A stretch of 64,000 nucleotides of DNA from Polytrichum commune (GCA_950295325.1 OX485803.1:20398001-20462000), one strand, 5' to 3'; shown: positions 11,847-24,555, counted from the stretch's first letter. Numbers and translations are program-made. Notes: generated by a model not told the origin, from the letters alone.

Positions 11847-12705
11847 AAATTCAACTCCACTACACAATCCTATTTGTGTGGGTGGAAATAGCGTTGAATA
11901 ATTTGCATGGGCCACACTACTTTTCTAGTTGAGGTGGACCTAATGTGGGTCCACGATCCCAGGTCTTCCCCAAAGTTTTCATGAAGACTTCCAACCAACT
12001 TGTTGAATATTCGTTATAAGATAAAAGTAGCGCAAAGCAAAATATTCACCCACATTAAGTTATTAAAACAACAATCAATTTGACCATCGCTAAATTTTCT
12101 ATTAGAAATTTAGCTTGGGTTGAGAATTAATGTGGCCCACATTAATTCTCATTATGAAAATTAGCCTGGACTCTAAAAAATTATTGTGGCCCACCATAAT
12201 GATATGACTAAGTAGATTACATCGTTTATGATATTTTGTCACATGTGTAATAGTGTCACTTACCCTATTTTGAGGTGTATTCACTATGATAGGTTACACT
12301 AATGATCAACAACTTCACTATTAGTGTCACTTTATGACTCTTGGCGTTTAGGTGTGGATCTTGGCATAAGAATGCTCAATAGTGTTGCAAGGTGTATGCC
12401 TATGTTACACACTAGTCTACAGTTGACTTAAATATACAAAATGGCACTTTTTCTAGCATACTAAATGAAAACGCATGACACTTGCCATTGGTATGCATAA
12501 TAATATCTTCCCCTTGCATACTAAAATACAAAACTATCATCTCAAGTATCCCAATATGTTATGCTAAATGTCATATTGTAAAGAAATCCTCACCTATAAA
12601 TTTAATATGTTGAAGAATAGTATCACATTGGCAATCAGTGGATGTGTCACTTGAGACCTCCAGGCATCTAATTTAGGCCCTTTGCAAATAGTGTATGTGA
12701 CACCA

Positions 12706-13326
12706 AGGGCCACTTCACACACGAGACTGAGAGTCCGTGACCATTACACTTCAAGCACTCTCATTGGTAGAAAAGGCAAAGCCAGTCCAAGTTCACTTCA
12801 CATTAAGGACCAACGGAGTATGTGAATGCAAGATGGATGTAAAACCTACATGGATTCTTACATGGCATCATATGGATCATGTTTCATTGTCACTTGGATT
12901 ATATTCAAAAATCCACCTCTTGGGGGTAGGCCTAACACAAAAACGAGAGACCATGGCACTTTGAACGCTCACAACCGTTGATATATTCTATTTTATCATG
13001 GTTGAGAACTGGCATGAATAGAAATTCATTGAAACAACATTTGGTTGAGGGCCTGATCAGAAAAGAAAAGAAAAAGTAACGCTAGTATATGATACCAGCG
13101 TGAATGCGAGCCCGTTAGCCATGCCCTGATCACGGTATTCCGTGATGCAGTGTATGGTTTTATGCCTCCTGTGTGGGCCTGATCACATATGACTTCACAC
13201 TGCACTTGAGGATCCGTGACCACACTACATGATTTCGAAGGTGTGTTGGGTTGGCCTTTGGACACTTTCTTTTGGGCTCTCACAATTTCATGGTCACGGC
13301 TCTTGGCTTGTGTGTGAAGTGGCCCT
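12706..13326. mobile_element. TIR family M element, about 621 bp
   Basis: The terminal inverted repeats are AGGGCCACTTCACACACGAG at the left and its near-complement ending 'tgtgtgtgaagtggccct' at the right. Both continue into a 'ccgtgacc' / 'ggtcacgg' pair. An extra left-type end at about 13190 ('gacttcacactgcacttgag') suggests a smaller copy inside. No intact coding frame. Confidence 0.6.
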
Positions 13327-13719
13327 AATTACCATAAACGGTGTACCTATATATTAGAATCACCAAAGAACACTGTGGTGGGCTTGGAGTCACTTGACAA
13401 GGAAGAATATCCCACTCATGGAGTGGGTTGGGAATATTGCCCAGTGGCAGTTGAGCCCTGGAACTTGGAGAGAGGGCTGTGGAAAACCTGAACCGTGAGA
13501 TGGATACCATCCTGGCCATTGGGGGATGCGGATGAATGCGGATGAAAACCCTTGGATGCCAAAGATAACCTCATCCTGCTTATGGATAGATGGAGCCGAG
13601 GGACATGGATAGAGCACAGGCCCACCTGTTCCGCCTGGATGAATATTTCTCCGTTGGTCAGTGATGGACGAACTTAAAGGTGTTCCTGCGATCCAAAGAC
13701 ATGGATCAGATCAGTGGAT

Positions 13720-13890
13720 GAACTATGGATGTTTTTCGTGGGTCCTTTTCGTTGTCCACCTGATGCATACGGATGGATGCGGCTCTATAGTACGTGAGCT
13801 GGATGAAGGAGCGGTGTGGATGAAGGTAGGGCTCTCCCATGGGAAGAATGAAAGGAGAGCCCTTACCCAAGGGCCCCAGAATAAACTCTT
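13720..13890 (+). repeat. Duplicated segment upstream of FNR, copy 1
   Basis: It contains 'gatgaaggtagggctctc' and then 'agagcccttacccaaggg', an imperfect inverted pair (GGGCTCT against AGAGCCC). The arrangement is repeated at 14430-14625, nearer the FNR gene. Confidence 0.5.
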
Positions 13891-14330
13891 ATGGGATTTG
13901 GATGAAGGCCCCCAAAATGCTCTTATACATCATCGCGGGCAATCATGGGATCAGTGATCGGCTTAGGGCGCATGACTTATCATCTTATGCTCAAGATGTG
14001 TTGACACTCTGGATCAATGACCATGAGCATCGCTTTCTAAATTCTCTCATTGGTTGAGAAATAGGTATCAATCTAATTTTGTTTTACAAAGACACTAGAA
14101 ATAAGAATGATTGTGTCGAATAAAATGATTGAGAAAGTGATATTACCATAAATGGATAATGTTCGGTAGGAGAACCCAAAGAAGTTGATATGCATAATAC
14201 AAAGGTGACCATATCAGGAAAACACCTATTAGTAATATTTATTTAAACACATCCCCTATTATTAACTAATTTATTTTATTATATTTCATTAAAAAACGAC
14301 ATCCAAATCTAAATCCGTTGCTTTACAATA

Positions 14331-14455
14331 TGTCCCATGATCAAAGCATTTAATAAAAAGTGAGGTAGAATTATCTTGGTTAGGTCCATGACCACGAGAA
14401 ATCTTGAACCCATTTTGTCTCCCAGCCCTTGGATCACGTGTGTAAAATGCCCCCC
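14331..14455 (+). repeat. Dispersed repeat family G copy
   Basis: It begins 'tgtcccatgatcaaagca' and ends 'ttggatcacgtgtgtaaaat'. A diverged copy with the same order of blocks is at 25979-26110. The final block recalls family M ends. No coding content. Confidence 0.4.
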
Positions 14456-14625
14456 AGGTTGAGGTCGATGAGGGCTTTTCAGCACGGATGGATGAATGTT
14501 GGAGCACCCACGGATGGATGGTCGAGTGATGCGGATGAAGGTAGGGCTCTCTCCAAGCAGGGGGACAGAAAGAGAGAAAGAAAGGGAGAAAGAAAGAGAG
14601 CCCTTACCCAAGGGAAGCCAGCAAC
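14430..14625 (+). repeat. Duplicated segment upstream of FNR, copy 2
   Basis: It is the same 'gatgaaggtagggctctc ... agagcccttacccaaggg' arrangement as at 13720-13890, here with a purine-rich GAAA insert between the two arms. It lies about 350 bases before the FNR start codon. Confidence 0.5.
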
Positions 14626-14821
14626 ATGTGGCGCATGAAAGCTTCCCTTTCCCATTCAATCACTTTGGATCAATCCCCTGCCCCTCCCCTCCACCCAAGC
14701 CCCCTTTCCCTAGGGCTCCCAATGGGATGAGGCGTCCCGCTCCACCACTTAAAGAAATCCCATAAAAAGAGAACCCCAACCCCCTTAAAAGAAATCCCCC
14801 AAAAGAAAAGAAATACACACA

Positions 14822-14849
<28 letters not shown>
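14822..14849 (+). repeat. (CT)14 microsatellite in the FNR leader
   Basis: An uninterrupted CT run lies about 115 bases upstream of the FNR start codon, just after a short AC run. CT tracts are common in plant 5' UTRs and core promoters, so a regulatory role is possible but not shown. Confidence 0.9.
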
Positions 14850-14852
<3 letters not shown>

Positions 14853-14964
14853 GGAAGCATACAACACAATTGCATACTCATCGAAGAAGAGTTGCCCTTG
14901 CCATTGCAAATTCTTCTGGTTTCGTGCAACCCCAAGGGTTTGGAGTTGCGCTTGAGGTGCAGAT

Positions 14965-16119
14965 ATGGCGCAGGCGGCGTGCTTCCAGGTCGGAGTGAGC
15001 CATTTGGTCACTCCGGTGGCAGCAAACATCAGCAGCAGCAACAAAGTAAACCCTGGGCAACAGGCATGGAGTAGCGATGCGTTTTTCAGCGGTCGGAGAG
15101 TGCAATGGAGCGCGAAGAATGCTTCAAGCGGGGTGACGAGGCGGTCCAACGCGGCGCGAGTAGTGGCTGCGTACACTCCAACGACGGCGACGAAGGTGGC
15201 CATCACAGCACCGGAGCTCGAGGAGCCGGCCGAGCCACCGATGAACACGTGGAAGAACAAGGAGCCGTTCATCGGGACGATTAAGTCCGTGGAGAGGATT
15301 GTTGGAGAGAATGCACCGGGAGAAACTTGCCATATTGTGATCGACCATGGAGGCCAGGCGCCATACTGGGAGGGGCAGAGCTACGGGGTCATCCCACCTG
15401 GGGAGAATCCTAAGAAGCCAGGACAACCTAATGCTGTGAGGTTGTACTCAATTGCATCTTCGAGGTATGGTGACGAATTCGATGGTAAGACTGCCAGTTT
15501 GTGTGTTCGGAGAGCTGTGTACTGGGACCCCGAGACGGGTAAAGAAGATCCTGCCAAGAAAGGTGTGTGCAGTAACTTTCTGTGTGATGCTAAGCCTGGG
15601 GATAAGGTGCAGATTACCGGACCTTCCGGTAAGGTGATGCTTCTGCCTGAGTCAGACCCTGGGGCTACACATATCATGGTGGCCACGGGTACAGGCATTG
15701 CTCCTTACAGAGGCTATCTGAGGAGAATGTTCATGGAGGATGTCCCAACTTTCAAGTTCCGAGGATTGGCATGGCTGTTCCTGGGAGTGGCTAACTCTGA
15801 TGCCCTTCTTTACCATGACGAATTCTCTAAGTTCAAGAACGACTTCCCTGACAACTTCAGATACGACATTGCTCTGAGCAGAGAGCAGAAGAATGCCTCA
15901 GGTGGGAAGATGTATGTGCAGGACAAGATCGAAGAGTACAGTGAGGAATTGTTCAAGATGCTTGATGATGGTGCACACATCTATTTTTGCGGACTCAGGG
16001 GTATGATGCCTGGAATTCAAGAAACCTTGAAAAGAGTGGCCGAGTCCAGGGGTGAGAGCTGGGAAGAGAAGCTCAAGCAATTGAAGGCGAACAAGCAGTG
16101 GCACGTTGAGGTTTACTGA
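14965..16119 (+). CDS. RFNR: Ferredoxin-NADP+ reductase, root (heterotrophic) type, plastid precursor
   Basis: The enzyme moves electrons between NADPH and ferredoxin; the root isozyme uses NADPH to reduce ferredoxin in non-green plastids for nitrite and sulfite reduction. The 384-residue frame is complete and free of introns. A Ser/Ala/Arg-rich transit peptide covers about residues 1-65. FAD-binding blocks are [12 protein letters not shown] (159-170) and GVCSNFLC (200-207). The NADP-binding blocks are [12 protein letters not shown] (241-252), SREQKN (305-310) and CGLRGMMPG (342-350). The chain ends HVEVY, with the terminal Tyr that stacks on FAD. Blocks such as [31 protein letters not shown] and [10 protein letters not shown] match root-type rather than leaf-type enzymes. 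The chosen ATG gives a full transit peptide. FNR genes in flowering plants contain introns, so an intronless copy suggests either a retrogene or a lineage that lacks them. The gene appears functional. Confidence 0.95.
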   Translation: MAQAACFQVGVSHLVTPVAANISSSNKVNPGQQAWSSDAFFSGRRVQWSAKNASSGVTRRSNAARVVAAYTPTTATKVAITAPELEEPAEPPMNTWKNKEPFIGTIKSVERIVGENAPGETCHIVIDHGGQAPYWEGQSYGVIPPGENPKKPGQPNAVRLYSIASSRYGDEFDGKTASLCVRRAVYWDPETGKEDPAKKGVCSNFLCDAKPGDKVQITGPSGKVMLLPESDPGATHIMVATGTGIAPYRGYLRRMFMEDVPTFKFRGLAWLFLGVANSDALLYHDEFSKFKNDFPDNFRYDIALSREQKNASGGKMYVQDKIEEYSEELFKMLDDGAHIYFCGLRGMMPGIQETLKRVAESRGESWEEKLKQLKANKQWHVEVY

Positions 16120-17900
16120 TTTTTTTTAAAATAATTTTCTTCTCCTCCTCTTCACTCTGGAGACAATTATGTAGTTCCCTTTACGGGTAGTTCTTCTTTT
16201 TTGCCCGATGCCGATGATGATGATGATCTTTCGGTTGTGGGTTATGACTTCGGTGGGGTTTTTGGGTCCCTGCCGAGGTGTTTCTCTGTCCTATCTCCAC
16301 CCTCTCCCTTGTGAAAATATGAAATCAATTGTAATTTGCAAAATTCTTGTATTTTAGGTCCATGTATCTTAGGGGCTGATGATGCCGCCATCGGGGAAGA
16401 GAGGCAACACGATGTCATTATTCCCATGCTTGGATCAGTTGATGGGTCAGATGTTTTGTGATTTGACAGTTTCTCAAGGTTAGAATTGCAATCTTAGTGA
16501 ACGTGAAAATTCAATTTCAACTTTTGTTGCACACATCTTGCATTGTTCTCGTTTGGAATCCTCTTTACGGGATTGAATTGCATATGGTTTTCTCTGTCGC
16601 TCTTTACTTTGGATACACCTCCTTCCGCTCAGAAAAGCTAAACGGAGCTGAAATCTGGAAGGGGACGGAATGTTTGGAGTATGCCAACTCTTGCCTTCTT
16701 GGGTGCAACGGAAAGCAATCTGTCCTCTTTATTCTTTTGTGGAATACCTGAGCTCTGTCGATAGCATCCTTGACACCACTTTTGGATCCTTATGTTTGTA
16801 ATGTCACCGTGCCAAAGAGTATTGCAGGAAGTAGGGAGCTACACCTAATTTCAAATTTAGTGGAGGTGGATTTTTTTGCTGGTAGCCCTGGAATAGAGTC
16901 TTCACTTTGGGTGAGATTTGTGTGTTAAGCTTTGTGTGGCATCCTCAAGAGGATGCGGTAATTGGTCTCGAGAAGGCTGTACTTCCTCTGCAGTTGAATG
17001 CCGAGTGCAAGGGTATACCTATCTGGATGTTGATTTCTATTTTGGAAATATCAACTGATGAAGTTTGGAGAGGTGGGCGACTCAGAACTCGTGTTTAGGC
17101 TTAACATTTCCTGGGCAGTCGGGCAGGAGGTGAAACTTCTAAATGTGGATTCACGAATCCCCTAGTGAATGGGGGTCCTTGGTATTATACAGTATATACC
17201 CAATGGTTGATATTGGTAATTAAGAGAATTGTTTCTGTTTGTGCACATCCAAAAGTTTTCTTTGAAATTCTCGAACAACTCTGTACTAATAAATACTGAT
17301 TGGTAAGCCATAGAAGCTTATGCTTGCACTTAATGTTGTCTGACATTGCTTCCAGTGTCCCTGGCTATGTAATGTTCTATTGAGTTCTGTTTATCTATGA
17401 TAGTCTAGATATGAAATGACTAAGTCAATGTCACTGGCATATGTTCCTCTCAACTTGTTTCGTGTGTCTCTTGAGGTGACTATGTAGTGTTGACTATCTA
17501 CACATTGTCTTAAACCCATCCACATTGCTTCTTTATAATCTATTTGTTTAAGCATTGTTCAAATTGACGTGTGCAATTAGAAGCGTAACCAAATAACACT
17601 CTCATGGTCTTACTGTTAAGACCTGTAAGACCCTATGAGACCTGTACTGCTGCCAATTCCTCATTGAGGTCCACAGGCAATTTCTTGGTGAAACAATGGT
17701 GTTCCCACTTGATAGTGAATTCTACATGGAAGGCATTCAATTGTAGCTTGACAGGTGGCAGCATTTGAGGTCTCTAATAATGCTGTCGATATCTCACGCA
17801 TAAGCAAAATACACACTGAATTTTCCACACTCATTTCACAATAGTGGTGAGCATGATCTTGAGACCGAAACTAGATGTTGGCAAAGGTTGGTAACAATTT
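16120..17900 (+). other. Downstream region of FNR, no further gene seen
   Basis: The 3' UTR begins with a T-rich stretch directly after the stop codon. Short frames such as 16497-16751 and 16907-17098 carry no recognised motif. No poly(A) tract marking a retrotransposed insert was seen. Confidence 0.35.
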
Positions 17901-18169
17901 TAGGCACACATACCTTAGATGTACATGAAGGGAGTGGATCATGAGTAGGCTTCAATGAAATGTCATCTGCTTCTTTATCAAATACCAATTAAATACCTCC
18001 ATAGGAAGCAAAGATAGTGAACACACATCGGAATGTGTGCTATGAATTTGCCATCATTCAAAGACATGATTGGTCTGTAATATAATGGGAGTTTTCATTG
18101 TGACTTGGCCCTCTTATGATCCTCCATTGGTTGATTTGAATACAGAATCAATAATTTCTTAATATTTTT

Positions 18170-18345
18170 GGTGCACGGTCGGAGGTAGTGTTTACAAAAG
18201 CAATGAAGAGCAACCTTTTTAGCTTCACTGAGGATCAAACTCATTTTAGCATCTCTTTGACATGCTGACAAGAGTTTGATCCTCAATGATATGATACATA
18301 ATGTTCTAAATTCAAACCTCCATACTACCATCAATCATGCAACCA
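18170..18345. repeat. Dispersed repeat family I copy with perfect 13-bp inverted repeat
   Basis: GAGGATCAAACTC at 18230-18242 is matched by GAGTTTGATCCTC at 18272-18284. The outer flanks ('ggaggtagtgtttacaaa' and 'caaacctccatactacc') are also roughly complementary, so the unit resembles a small foldback element. Related sequence is at 8021-8100, 30030-30130 and 54195-54290. Confidence 0.5.
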
Positions 18346-19999
18346 ACACTTACCAGACATGGAAGATGTTGTATGCAAAACAAGGTCAATTCCCAACCAA
18401 AAGACTTGTTGAAGTACATGAAAACTCTATTGTACATGGAAGTTTATCCTTGTACACATAAAAACTTACACAAAGGCATGTTTTTAATACCCTTCTATAA
18501 CTTATGGGAAAGCATCCGTGTAGCAAATCTATCCAAACAACCCTGCAATTTGATTGACTTAGGAGTCCGATTCTCACCAATTCAACAGGAGTCTTTAAGG
18601 CTTGTTGAAGGGCAATCAACCAAAATGTGATATGACTTCAACACTGATTTCTGAAGCCACTGACTTAATATTTACGGTGATTTCTACGTGTTATTGGAGG
18701 TGATTGTTGCTGCATCTACAGCTTGGCAAATTCAGGGATTTATTGGTCACTGTTAAGTGAGATCATGCACAATATGAGTTTTGAGGATGTTAAGTGGGTC
18801 TGTGCTATTTTCTACACTAAATATTGTAATTACTGTCACCTATTCTATTTGTCTTGCTCAATACTAATTGTAAACCTCCCATGTAGTATTACCAACACTA
18901 GGTGTCAGACTAACAATGTTTGTCAGTCCTTGTAATGCAATTTGCGCATTATAGATGCCAAATTTTGCAATTACTATCACATATTAAGTGAATTTTCATC
19001 CAAATTTCAATCATTCATGACAATATTTCATTTCTAGAATTGTTAGGATGCAAAACATATCAAAGTTTGTTTCAATAATAGGCACGAATTTTATCCATGA
19101 GGATATGTAAACTCATTCATAAGAAGTGTCATTGGAAAGGTACCATAGTGACATAAAATACCAAATGAAATAATTCTACAGTTTATTCCACCATCATGTT
19201 GTGAAGTGAAATAATTGTGAGCTTAGAATCCAAGTAGAGGGCACCACCTTGGATATTGCAAGACAATTGGAAAGTAAAACATACACTTCACATACAATAT
19301 AAGCATACATGTCCCAAGTCGCACGTATTGTGCAATTGGAAAATGTGCAAAATTGCAAATTGATAACCTCATTGGCTTAGGACTTGAACTTGAAACACCA
19401 AACCCACCATATAGAGTTTACCACAATACAAGTCTTAATTCATGTCCCATGCCCAAAATGGATTCAATGGATAAACTAATGTCACATTCATGTTGGTACA
19501 TGGACGCCGACGTTTTTTTTTTCTTCCCTTCTTCTTTGTCTTAATTCAATTCACTTGAATGCTTTAAAGGAAGTGGTGGATGACATGTAATGGTGTTTTA
19601 AAACTCTTTGTGATGTATACATCATCATACATCACCTGCCCAAAAATCATACATGCTTTCATCAGAACATGTTTGTGTGTCTCATGTATGTCCTCCACAA
19701 AAACTGCAAGGTCAATTACAATTGATGGGGGACCTTCGTTCCTACACATTTCAAACATAAAAGCATGATAAAGACACATCCCATGTTTCTAATTGCCGCA
19801 ACAAAGAGCGAGAGAGGTTACAAAGTTCCAAGCATCCTGTGGACTCTCTAAAAGGATGGCTATGGTAGCTAGTGAGACATCAAATATAAATGTCTAAAAT
19901 GTGAGAGAGCCTCTACATCACTAAGGAAGTTGCCATACCCCATAGTTCAATTTTATACGTAGAAACTAACTTATTGGTCCAACCAAGGTGTTACTCGCA

Positions 20000-21800
20000 A
20001 AAGCGGAGCTGAGGCACCCATTTTTGTGATTGTGAACGAACTGTGAGCGATCATTGTTAGGGTTCCAAATAGTTCACATCAGATCTCCAAAACAACAGCT
20101 CGATCAACAGAAAACTTACAGAATTTCGCAATGCTTGAAACTATGCATCAAGGAAAACTCTCACGCACCATGGGATTTATGTGAAATAATTGACCAAACC
20201 AAGGTGCTGCGCTCTGTTGCCGAGGTTTGTTTTGCAAGGTGGATTCGAAATACTCTTTCATGTGATTGTAGTGTTTCTTTGCTTCGCTTTGCAAATGAAG
20301 AGTAGCGAGATCGTGTGGTGCGAAACCTGTGGTCTTTTTCAAGCTCAAAAGTCACTGAAAACAACCAGTTGACAGATGTTGGATGAATCAAATGGATATT
20401 AACGAAGATGTGGGAAGCCATGCGCATGGACATAAAAGAGGTTGCGACCAAATTGACCTCACATAATTTAGTGCCATCATTTGGATGGTGATACAGTTTC
20501 TTTTTTTGGGAAGAAAATCGGGATCATTTGAGCATCGGAAATTCATCTTGAGTTGTGAATACAGTCATTACGCTGGGAAAACCCTTCAACAGTTCAGGGA
20601 AAGTTGAATAACAAAATGAGCTTTATGAACGATCAGAGATAACTGAGCAATCCTAATTCCACTTTTCAAAGCTCCTTCCTAAGTCCCAAAACCACTCACT
20701 TTATCAAGAAGGACCTCCAACTCGTGACTTGAAGGTTGGAGAAATAACATGGATAATGTGATGTCCTGTGATTAACTTGAAGGAGGTCTCCATGTTGTCA
20801 TTGACGATCACAAAATATATAACACTCTTACAGTCTACTGGGTCAATAGCAAATATCCCTCTTGAATTGTACAAGATAACATAACATCTATAACTCTGTG
20901 TAATCCACACTAAACAACGACACTTACTCAGTGGAGCTTATTCTTCCTCAACAACTTCTGCTGGAATTAACAGAAAGTTAGGTATCATCTGTCCGAGTAA
21001 CAAAAATAATTGACTTTGTTTTAGCATCAAGTTGGAAGGCTGTAATCAAATGATCAAGAGGCATCCATTTCATCTCTTAGGACAATTTGGACACAGAGGA
21101 GATGATGTAAATTTATTGCCATCCAAAGTGCAAAAACAACACCAGTCCTGTGTGCTTTATGGGCTACGTTAGGTTAGGTATCGTCATCTCTACTCAAACA
21201 AACTTTTCATCGTAGTTTCTTGTGGAACAACCTTGCTTTTGCGATAGGGTCCGGTTTGCAAGCTATTGTGCATGCTGCTGGACAACATTTCAAGCTTCCT
21301 TCCAACAATCTTCGTTGACAATTTTGAGCTTCAACAAGTTTTTCAGCGTAGTCTCTCGTGGCATGAAAAAATGATGTGCTAAAACCTGTTGGTGTGGACC
21401 CAAGATTGTTGTATTTGTACACCACATTTCGTCTTCTTAATAGTTTTATTCAAACCATGCCCAAAATTCTGAAATTACTATTTAATTCATTAGAATCTCA
21501 AGTTATGGAGTTCAGCAAATCTACTTGTGCAACATCCAAAGTAGGTAAAATTTGCAATGACGGCCATATTCTAACATACATGTTTGACAACAAGCCTCAT
21601 ATGTACAACCTCGTATGTTGTCCCTGTTGCTCCACATGAAAGAGCTTAACCAACAATTTGTTAGGAAATCTCGATATCTAAAGCTTCGTGGGCATCAGCA
21701 AAGTCTAATTTCCTTTGCTAGATTGGCTGGGACATGGAAGTTTGCCCTGAAAGGTGACATTGGACAAGACTTCATTTTCTCTTTGCCATGAGTTTCTGTT
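20000..21800. other. Region of short open frames, no gene recognised
   Basis: Several 50-90-codon frames overlap on both strands (minus 20148-20348, 20704-20910, 21207-21425; plus 21376-21639, and a short frame near 21606-21790 ending at a GGTGACATT donor-like site). Some are flanked by plausible splice signals. None matches a family known to me, and frames of this length are frequent by chance here. It may hide a spliced gene or an old transposon. Confidence 0.2.
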
Positions 21801-22141
21801 ACTTGATAATCATAATGGTCAAGCATCAAGGAGCAGTTTGACCAGTTTGAGATTCAGAACACAGCTGTAATAGCTTCCATGTTTTTTTTGGTTATGTGAC
21901 CTTATTGTGGGCATTTTCAACTCTGCATACAATTTTGACAAATTGATCAGATCAAGGATGTGAATTACAAAGCTTCCTCTATCATGTGCGATTATGTCTT
22001 ATATGTGCGAACTCCTATCACTCTAATTTTATGCACTATTCCAGTCGTGAAGCTCATAATCAACCTCCATTCTAGTAGGTAATTACCCCTCCATAAATTA
22101 CGTTATTATAGGTGTATACTTATTCTAAGAGGGAGCACCTT

Positions 22142-22158
22142 CCCCCCCCCCCCCCCCC
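22142..22158 (+). repeat. Long poly(C) run
   Basis: About 17 consecutive C in otherwise AT-rich sequence. It is one of several such runs in the window (22945-22954, about 30898-30911 as G, 31233-31247, 32171-32182, 36001-36010 as G). Confidence 0.9.
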
Positions 22159-22929
22159 GCTCGGAGGTTAGGAGAAAGTTTGGAGGAATGTCTTTGAGTA
22201 ACCGCAATGCATAAACATGTTAACCTATAGCCTTTTAGACAAGTGTTAATCTATTTGGTATTCACCTTTCAAGGTAATGTCCTTGGTAGCCTATAGCGTG
22301 CACAAAGTATCACTAGGCCTCCTCATCCTTGCATGCAAACTCTCTATCTTTTATTGGCAAGGCACAATAGACCTATCTATGTTACAACAATAGATAAAGT
22401 CAATTGGTTACTACAATAATGTAAATGTCTTTCACTCCCTTAAATCACTATAGACCTTTGTCATGGCTTTGGCCTATCAATTTCTTTGATGATGACTCCG
22501 CCTATCTCATGTTGTCTTAGTCCCTTCCCTCTTACTTGAGTTGATTGCCTTTCTTAAACTCCAACACTCTTCATCTTCTCCAACTCGACCCCACTCTCAT
22601 TAATTCTTAAACGCTATTGCCCTTCCTAAAGCGTTTAGTCTTCACTCCCTCTCACAAGCTAAGTTTGAAATTCTCAACTCTATCAGATTAAATCTAGATC
22701 CTCAAGTCTCTACTTGGGAATAGTCTATCATCTACATACCTAATCTCAATCATTGAGTTTGGGTGTTTAGGAACCGCATGCTAATATGCTAAGACTATGT
22801 CAAATGTCTAAATGCTTATGCCTTGGGCAACTTCCCTCTTGTAGAAGACAATGGGTAGAAGACAACGGTTGAGCTTGGCAACTATTTTTGAGTGGAAATA
22901 GCATGCATGTCCTTCTCTATATGAGAAAT

Positions 22930-23561
22930 GGAGGACGTTAAGTTCCCCCCCCCCACGAACTTTTCACGGGAGGAATATTCGGGCAGGGGCAACTGTACGT
23001 CTGTCTAAAAAATCAAGATTTTTTGGACCCGACCGAAAATTGTTGCCCGCCCGCCCAACTTCGAAAAAACCATTGCCCTTGCATTGTTGAAGGCCACTTA
23101 TCCACACTTCCCATATTGAGTGCACTTCATCTTCAAGAACCCAAATCCAATATTTATGTTCACTTCCATTGAGTAAGTAAGCAATTGAATGGGGTTTCAT
23201 CTTCAAAGTGAAACCGCCAATAAAACATGTAATTAACTTGAAAGGCAAAAACATTACAAAATCCTCATTAGCACTGAGGTTATAATTTTTGTGACTTACC
23301 ATTAAAAGGGTCTTTGTCATTCTAAAATGGAATTAAAATGAATGATTTATTTTTAATATTTTTACTTGACGACAAAGTGCACTCAATATGGGATTTGTGA
23401 ATAAGTGGCCTTCAAAAATGCAAGGGCAATGGTTTTTTCAAAGTCGGGCGGGCGGGCAACAGTTTTTGGTCGGGTCCAAATCTTGATTTTCTAGACAGGC
23501 GGCTGCCCCTGCCCGAATATTCCTCCCCCATAAAGTTCGTGGGGGGAACTTAGCATCCTCC
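22930..23561. mobile_element. MULE-like non-autonomous foldback element, 632 bp
   Basis: Long terminal inverted repeats of roughly 200 bp pair 22930-23130 with 23365-23561. They start GGAGGACGTTAAGTTCCCCC at the left and GGAGGATGCTAAGTTCCCCC, read inward, at the right. ATGAGAAAT occurs immediately outside each end (22921-22929 and 23562-23570), a perfect 9-bp target duplication. Long TIRs with a 9-bp duplication are the hallmark of Mutator-like elements. Only about 240 bp of AT-rich sequence lie between the arms and there is no transposase, so it needs a helper. The arms carry a 'gcccgcccgccc' C-rich motif. Confidence 0.8.
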
Positions 23562-24116
23562 ATGAGAAATGAACTGCCAAAACTTGGATAAAAGTCAACT
23601 AAATTTAAAAATAGTCCGCTCTGACTATGCAATGTTCCCAAAGATATGGTTTGCATATTCAAAGGCTAAGTGACATCAAAATTTACCATAAGCAGTGTAG
23701 TGTTGGTTTTTCACTCCATATGTAGTACTTGTTTGGTCCTCATGTGCACACATGATAATATTTTCATCTTGATTCTTTTGACCATTTTTTTGCTAAATTT
23801 ATGCTTGATATCAAAGGAAAAAAACTACATCAAATATTGTATTCAGCAACACCTACTATTTGGAAGTACACAATGTTATATGTTTTCATTATTAATGTAT
23901 TTTTTTACCAAACAAATATGTTAATGTTCTATAATGTCCAAACTATCCATTCAGCAACATTTGTTCATCCGAAACAACGAGATATACAATGAATAGTTAT
24001 AGCATTGTGTAATTCCAAATAGTGTAGTGCCGCTCAACACAATCATTTAGTGTAGTGATTTATTCGGTTCGATATAACTAGAACTAGACTTCTTGCAAAG
24101 CCTCATCATGAAATTT

Positions 24117-24141
24117 TTATTTTTATTTTTATTTTTATTTT
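24117..24141 (+). repeat. (TTTTTA)n microsatellite
   Basis: About four to five repeats of TTTTTA. No link to a gene is apparent. Confidence 0.7.
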
Positions 24142-24555
24142 CTTTCCTCTATACCGCAAGTGTGAGTGTACTTTGAGCAAGGTACACTACTACACAAGAT
24201 GGCCACGTGCAACTTTGCAGGAGAGCCCATTGCCCCTTCCCCCCAAACACTAGTACTCGTACACGAGTAACCATCGTTGTCCTGTTAAAGAGTCTGAAAA
24301 GGAGGCCAAAGCTCAACTAACCCTGCGCTTCATTTTCAACCGAGTCCCAAGCACATGTTGCACTCTAAGCTTATCTCCACCTGTTTCCCTGTCTCTTGTG
24401 GAGGAATATATTGCCTTGCAGCCTTCCCAAACCCCCAAAATGTATGAGGGAGTTTTGGATGCGTTTTGGATGCGTTTTCCCCGTATGAAAGCGTTCTCTT
24501 GCCACTTGGTGGATTCGATATGCCATCAAACCACACCACAAGAACACATGGGTCG

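Noticed and set aside
14670-15272. 200-codon minus-strand frame overlapping the FNR start
   Set aside because: It is the antisense shadow of the FNR transit-peptide region and includes the translated CT repeat.
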